In this document: positions 60,492 to 64,000 of the stretch, piece after piece
Layout of the letters: each line of letters begins with the position of its first letter
How positions within the stretch are numbered: position 1 is the first letter of the stretch
DNA from: Micromonospora chokoriensis
GTDB lineage: Bacteria; Actinomycetota; Actinomycetes; Mycobacteriales; Micromonosporaceae
Length of the DNA stretch: 64,000 nt
Assembly: GCF_900091505.1 (NCBI RefSeq)
Contig: NZ_LT607409.1
Span: 5,022,001-5,086,000, forward strand
Direction of reading: 5' to 3'
The notes under the pieces: generated by a model
Told to the model about the DNA's origin: nothing
The model's input: only the letters and a program-made list of their open reading frames with translations
The model's database searches: none
Translations under genes and position numbers: made by a program

Positions 60492-61642
60492 GGCAACTCC
60501 GCCAGCAGTGTGGTCGGACCGCCGGCGGGGCTGGTCACCCGCAGCCGACCGTCCAGCGCGGTGACCCGGCGCGCCAGCCCGGACAGCCCGCGCCCTGTTG
60601 GTTCCGCCCCGCCGACGCCGTCGTCGTGCACGCGCATCCGGATCCACCCGTCCTGTGCCTCGAAGTCGACAGTGACCAGGGTAGCGGCGGCGTGTTTCGC
60701 GGCGTTCGTGAGCGCCTCGCAGGCCACGAAGTAGAGCACCGTCTCGATCTGCCGCCCGGGGCGGGCCGGCAGTTCGTAGCGGATCCGTACCGGCACTTCC
60801 GATCCGCGAGCCGCGATGGCGAGGACCTCGCCCAGATCATTGCTGTCCAATGCCGACGGGTAGACCCGCCACGCCACCTCACGCAACTCCTCGACGGCCC
60901 GCTGTACGTCCTCGTGTGCCTGCACGATCAGCGCGTGCGTGCGGTCGACGTCGCGGGCACGGCGGGCCCGGCCGAGCAGCATGCCGAGGGCGATCAGCCG
61001 TTGCTGTAGGCCGTCGTGCAGGTCGCGTTCGATGCGCTGCCGTTCGGCGTCGACGGCGGCGATGACCCCGGCCCGACTGGCGGTCAACTCCTGGACCCGT
61101 CGCGTCAGCTCCGCCCGGGTGCCCGGGCTGAGCAGTCGTCGCGCCAGCCGGACGTCGAGCGCCGCGATACTGGCGAAGGCCTGAACGTTGAGCAGGAGCA
61201 GGACCACACCGACGCCGACCTGGGCCAGTGCGTCGGGGAGGGTCAACTCGCCGCGCACCGCCGCGCGCAGCACGATCCAGGCCAGCACCACGCCGACACC
61301 CAGCACGGCGTACGCCAGCACGCCGAGCGTTCCGGTCAGCAGCCGGGCGGCCAGGTAGCCGATCTGCCGTCGGGTCGCCACCCCGTCTGTCGTGGGCAAC
61401 TCCCCGGCGGCGAGCAGCCCGCCGAGGCGGCGACGTTCCATGTGCACCAGTCGCCCCGCGTACCTCTTGGTCAGGGCGACGACCCGACGGCGGGCCGCCG
61501 GCCTGATCGCGACCAGGCCGAACGCGGCGGCCGCGACGGCGAGGAAGGCGAACCCGGCACCGGCCGTCGCGACGCCGGCGGCGACGCCGATCGGAGGCCG
61601 GAGGACGCCCCACCACCTGCCGGTTGGCCGCTCCCCCACCAC
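60482..61642 (-). CDS. NarL-type sensor histidine kinase
   Basis: A 386-residue membrane kinase with four hydrophobic segments (IGVAAGVATAGAGFAFLAVAAAAFGLV; LLTGTLGVLAYAVLGVGVVLAWIVL; VGVGVVLLLLNVQAF), a HisKA_3 box ERDLHDGLQQRLIALGM with the phospho-His, and a HATPase_c (CEALTNAAKHAAAT, VHDDGVGGA, GRGLSGLARRV). The sensor part resembles the DUF1707/Sensor-type kinases of actinomycetes. It is followed by its overlapping response regulator. Confidence 0.93.
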   Translation of the reverse strand: MVGERPTGRWWGVLRPPIGVAAGVATAGAGFAFLAVAAAAFGLVAIRPAARRRVVALTKRYAGRLVHMERRRLGGLLAAGELPTTDGVATRRQIGYLAARLLTGTLGVLAYAVLGVGVVLAWIVLRAAVRGELTLPDALAQVGVGVVLLLLNVQAFASIAALDVRLARRLLSPGTRAELTRRVQELTASRAGVIAAVDAERQRIERDLHDGLQQRLIALGMLLGRARRARDVDRTHALIVQAHEDVQRAVEELREVAWRVYPSALDSNDLGEVLAIAARGSEVPVRIRYELPARPGRQIETVLYFVACEALTNAAKHAAATLVTVDFEAQDGWIRMRVHDDGVGGAEPTGRGLSGLARRVTALDGRLRVTSPAGGPTTLLAELPCG

Positions 61643-61731
61643 TTCGTCCGCCTTTCACACCGAGCCCTGACGCACCAGTCGACGGGTGCCACGTGCGGTG
61701 ACGCAGCGCAGCGGAATTCAGAGAGGGGTGA

Positions 61732-62514
61732 CTAGTGGTCGCCCGAGCCCCACGACCCGCTGCGGTAGAGCGTTCCGCGACCGGCCGGGTCGGGCACACC
61801 GTTCGGCGCGTTCGGCTCGGGTTCGGTCGGTTCGGGGTTACGCACGGCGCGGCGGGCGCGCCGCACTCGGGACCCGACGAACCAGGCGGCCGCCGCCACA
61901 CAGACGACGATCACCACCTTCTGGAGCATGCCGGCGTAGCCCTCGACGAGGTGCCAGTTGTCGCCGAGCAGGTAGCCGGCGAGGACGAATGTGGTGTTCC
62001 AGATCAGGCTGCCCAGCGTGGTGTAGATCAGGAACGTGCTGACCGGCATCCGCTCCACCCCGGCCGGAATGGAGATCAGGCTCCGGAAGATCGGGATCAT
62101 CCGGCCGAAGAAGACGGCCTTCACGCCGTGCCGGAGGAACCACGCCTCGGTCCGGTCCACGTCGCTGAGCTTCACCAGGGGAAGCCGGGACACGATGGCG
62201 CGCATCCGGTCGCGCCCCAACGACGCGCCGATCAGGTAGAGCGCGAGCGCACCCACCACCGAGCCCAGCGTGGTCCAGAAAATCGCACCGACCAGACTCA
62301 TCCGTCCCTGCGCGGCGACGAACCCGGCCAACGGCAGAATCACCTCACTGGGGATCGGCGGGAAGAGGTTCTCCAGCGCCACCGCCAGGCCGGCACCGGG
62401 GCCGCCGAGCCGTTCCACCAGGTCAGTGACGTAACCGACGATCCCGCCCTGCGGCGGTTCCGCTGCGGCGGTGGGGGTTCCGGTGGCGAGCAGGGCGTGG
62501 GACGTTCGAATCAT
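61732..62514 (-). CDS. DedA-family membrane protein
   Basis: A 260-residue membrane protein of the DedA/SNARE-associated (VTT) family: ALENLFPPIPSEVILPLAGFVAAQG, GSVVGALALYLIGASLGRDR, FFGRMIPIFRSLISIPAGVERMP and GSLIWNTTFVLAGYLLGDNW. Charged residues in FFGRMIP and the E of PPIPSE are family-conserved. DedA proteins help recycle undecaprenyl phosphate or flip lipids. The last 40 residues are a basic/Pro-rich tail. ATG at 62514, GTGGGGG upstream. It is divergent from the nitrilase-family gene. Confidence 0.93.
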   Translation of the reverse strand: MIRTSHALLATGTPTAAAEPPQGGIVGYVTDLVERLGGPGAGLAVALENLFPPIPSEVILPLAGFVAAQGRMSLVGAIFWTTLGSVVGALALYLIGASLGRDRMRAIVSRLPLVKLSDVDRTEAWFLRHGVKAVFFGRMIPIFRSLISIPAGVERMPVSTFLIYTTLGSLIWNTTFVLAGYLLGDNWHLVEGYAGMLQKVVIVVCVAAAAWFVGSRVRRARRAVRNPEPTEPEPNAPNGVPDPAGRGTLYRSGSWGSGDH

Positions 62515-62596
62515 GCCCCCACGGTACGAAGCGATCCTGAGAGTCGACCATGAGGCCGACCACCCGACCGCCCGGGTCGACCACACCGGCAAGGGT

Positions 62597-63313
62597 GTGG
62601 AAAACCGCACCCCGCTGCGGCTCGCGGTGGCGCAGCCGGCGTGCGTACCCCTGGATGTCGCGGAGAACGCGCTGGCGCACGCCGCCGCGGTCCGCGCGGC
62701 GCGCGCCCGGGTGGTGGTCTTTCCGGAGCTGTCGCTGACGGGGTACGAGGTGGACGCGCCGGTCGTGTCGGTCGACGACCCGCGGTTGACGCCGTTGGTC
62801 GAGGCGTGCGCCGAGACGGGCGCGTTGGCGCTGGCCGGTGCGCCGGTCGCGGGCGACCACATCGCGACGTTGGCGGTGACCGGGGGCGGTGCGACGGTGG
62901 CGTACCGGAAGATGTGGTTGGGCGGCGCGGAGTCCCGCCGCTTTCAACCGGGTGACGTGCCGGCGGTGCTCGATGTGGACGGTTGGCGGGTCGGGCTGGC
63001 GATCTGCAGGGACACCGGGGTCGCCGCGCACGCGGCGCGGACCGCCGCGCTCGGGATCGACGTGTACGCGGCGGGTGTGCTGGAGTCGGCCGAGGATTGG
63101 GCGGTGATCGACGAGCGGGCCGCCCGGCTCACGGCCGCGCACCGGGTCTGGGTGGCGGTGGCGAGCTTCGCCGGGTCGACGGGTGGCGGCTACACCGAGG
63201 CGGCGGGGCGGTCGGGGGTCTGGACACCGCAGGGCGAGGCGTACGCCCGCGCGGGCGCCGAGCCGGACGAGGTGATCAGCGTGCTGGTGACGCCAGGTAT
63301 CGACGGCGTTTGA
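62597..63313 (+). CDS. carbon-nitrogen (nitrilase-family) hydrolase
   Basis: A 238-residue amidohydrolase with the catalytic triad visible: Glu in VVFPELSLTGYE, Lys in VAYRKMWLGG and Cys in LAICRDTG. The substrate amide or nitrile is unknown. The GTG at 62597 (VENRTPLRLAVAQP) starts just before the first beta strand; an in-frame ATG at 62513 would add 28 poorly conserved residues and overlap the divergent DedA start. Confidence 0.87.
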   Translation: MENRTPLRLAVAQPACVPLDVAENALAHAAAVRAARARVVVFPELSLTGYEVDAPVVSVDDPRLTPLVEACAETGALALAGAPVAGDHIATLAVTGGGATVAYRKMWLGGAESRRFQPGDVPAVLDVDGWRVGLAICRDTGVAAHAARTAALGIDVYAAGVLESAEDWAVIDERAARLTAAHRVWVAVASFAGSTGGGYTEAAGRSGVWTPQGEAYARAGAEPDEVISVLVTPGIDGV

Positions 63314-63317
63314 ATGA

Positions 63318-63713
63318 TTAGGCGCGGACGGGCTCGAACAGCTCAACAGGGTTGCCCGCCGGGTCGTCCATGACGATCTGCCTGCCGCCGGGGCCGCTGA
63401 CGACGTCGCTGCGGAACACGACACCGACTGCTCGGAGCCGGGCCACCTCGGTGTCGATGTCGGCGACGATCAGATGGATGCGGTTCCAGCCACCGGGGTG
63501 CGGACGGCGCCCGTCGGGCATGGCGCGGCCGGCGGAGCTGTCCGGGCCGGACAGCAGCAGCCGCAGGTTGCCGCGCCTCACGTCGGCGAAAGCGGGCAGG
63601 AACGTGGTGATCGGAGTGAACCCGAGGTGGGTGGTGTAGAAGTCGAGCGCGGCGGCAACGTCGTCGACGAGGTAACGCACGCTGACGGTGCCGTCATCGG
63701 CAGGGCTGGTCAT
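63318..63713 (-). CDS. VOC-family protein
   Basis: A 131-residue VOC-fold protein: VSVRYLVDDVAAALDFYTTHLGF, NLRLLLSGPDSSAGRAMPDG, NRIHLIVADIDTEVARLR and GRQIVMDDPAGNPVELFEP with likely metal ligands His and Glu. AGGAGAAGG overlaps the stop of the upstream ArsC-like gene, so they form an operon. Near arsenic genes VOC proteins can be ArsI-like lyases, but the cysteine needed for that is not seen here. Confidence 0.9.
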   Translation of the reverse strand: MTSPADDGTVSVRYLVDDVAAALDFYTTHLGFTPITTFLPAFADVRRGNLRLLLSGPDSSAGRAMPDGRRPHPGGWNRIHLIVADIDTEVARLRAVGVVFRSDVVSGPGGRQIVMDDPAGNPVELFEPVRA

Positions 63714-63724
63714 GATGCCTTCTC

Positions 63725-64000
63725 CTAGCGGTGAGCGAGTGTGTGCAGCAGGAAAACGATGCGCTGGGCGAGTGCGTCGGCGACGTGGTCGAACGCGGAC
63801 GGGTCGCCCGGATCGGCGGCGGGATCCGCGGTGCTCCAGTGCACCGGTCGCGGATGGCCCGGGAACTCGGGGCAGACTTCCTTGACCCGGTCACAGAGAG
63901 TGATCACGAGGTCGAATCGCTGACCACTGAACTCGCCGAGGTGTTTGGGCCGGGCCGTCGTCAGATCGATCCCACGTGCCGCCATGACGCTGACCGCCTG
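63725..64000 (-). CDS. ArsC/low-molecular-weight tyrosine phosphatase-fold protein, C-terminal part
   Basis: Only the last 91 codons are inside the window; the frame stays open to the right edge and the catalytic N-terminus lies beyond. The visible part ([54 protein letters not shown]) matches the C-terminal half of thioredoxin-coupled arsenate reductases or LMW-PTPases, with the second and third cysteines present in [13 protein letters not shown]. It is followed directly by a VOC gene. An ArsR domain may precede it. Confidence 0.85.
   Translation of the reverse strand, partial: QAVSVMAARGIDLTTARPKHLGEFSGQRFDLVITLCDRVKEVCPEFPGHPRPVHWSTADPAADPGDPSAFDHVADALAQRIVFLLHTLAHR

Noticed and set aside
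63318-64000. Complete arsenic-resistance operon
   Set aside because: Only the C-terminal half of an ArsC-like protein and a VOC protein are visible; no arsB, acr3 or arsR is inside the window.

Overview
The window is very GC-rich (about 70 percent or more) chromosomal DNA from a filamentous-type actinomycete. I infer the Micromonosporaceae, probably Micromonospora or a close relative. The inference rests on GTG starts with GGAGG-type ribosome sites, a resuscitation-promoting-factor/LysM protein behind a c-di-AMP riboswitch, a mycothiol-type DinB/maleylpyruvate isomerase fold protein, a class F-like sortase, SigE70-type ECF sigma factor, DUF3152 lipoprotein, ricin-lectin-tailed secreted glycosidases and intergenic inverted repeats of the kind scattered through such genomes. 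No rRNA, tRNA, CRISPR, prophage or complete insertion sequence was seen.

Layout. 1-7.8 kb: 3' part of a lycopene cyclase gene, an ArsR-SRPBCC fusion with twin operators, a surface protein plus class F-like sortase, a CorA channel, a metallo-beta-lactamase-fold hydrolase, YchJ-like protein, an MFS transporter with a sixfold 18-bp repeat, and an MscS-like channel with a repeated TQVV tail. 7.9-19.1 kb: Tat-exported amidase, FMN glutamate-synthase-like protein, a 50-bp palindrome, two acetyltransferases, a WYL regulator/VOC pair, a dinB (Pol IV) gene broken by an internal deletion, riboswitch-controlled Rpf/LysM hydrolase, HtpG, and an SDR with a leaderless promoter. 19.1-28.8 kb: secreted and signalling genes (M28 aminopeptidase, a hybrid kinase ending in an anti-sigma-type ATPase, ECF sigma factor with its membrane partner, DUF3152 lipoprotein, a fused M7 metalloprotease plus S1 serine protease, an AMIN-like protein with a 15-bp repeat). 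28.8-40.6 kb: a MalT/SARP-like giant regulator, secreted proteins of unknown function, rhamnose mutarotase, a CseBC-like two-component system translationally coupled to a GerMN lipoprotein, and a 60-residue LPRTG membrane microprotein coupled to a hyaluronan-synthase-like glycosyltransferase. 40.6-52.2 kb: TetR/DHA2 efflux pair, RtcB with a 40-residue upstream peptide, ThuA-ricin and arabinofuranosidase-ricin secreted enzymes with candidate operators, an SPL-type radical SAM enzyme, VanX-like dipeptidase and a LacI regulator. 52.2-64 kb: decayed cyclophilin, D,D-carboxypeptidase, a double-MerR regulator divergent from a UvrA-like ATPase, a dual-specificity-type phosphatase, a repeat-rich 58-59.8 kb stretch, a NarL-type two-component system, DedA, nitrilase-family hydrolase and a VOC/ArsC-like pair cut by the window end.

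Together the genes are mostly cell-envelope remodelling, secreted hydrolysis, stress response and regulation typical of a sporulating soil actinomycete. Three genes (Pol IV dinB, a DUF664 DinB-fold protein and a cyclophilin) carry deletions or frameshifts; whether these are true decay or assembly collapse should be settled first. All calls are from reading the sequence; no database search was run.
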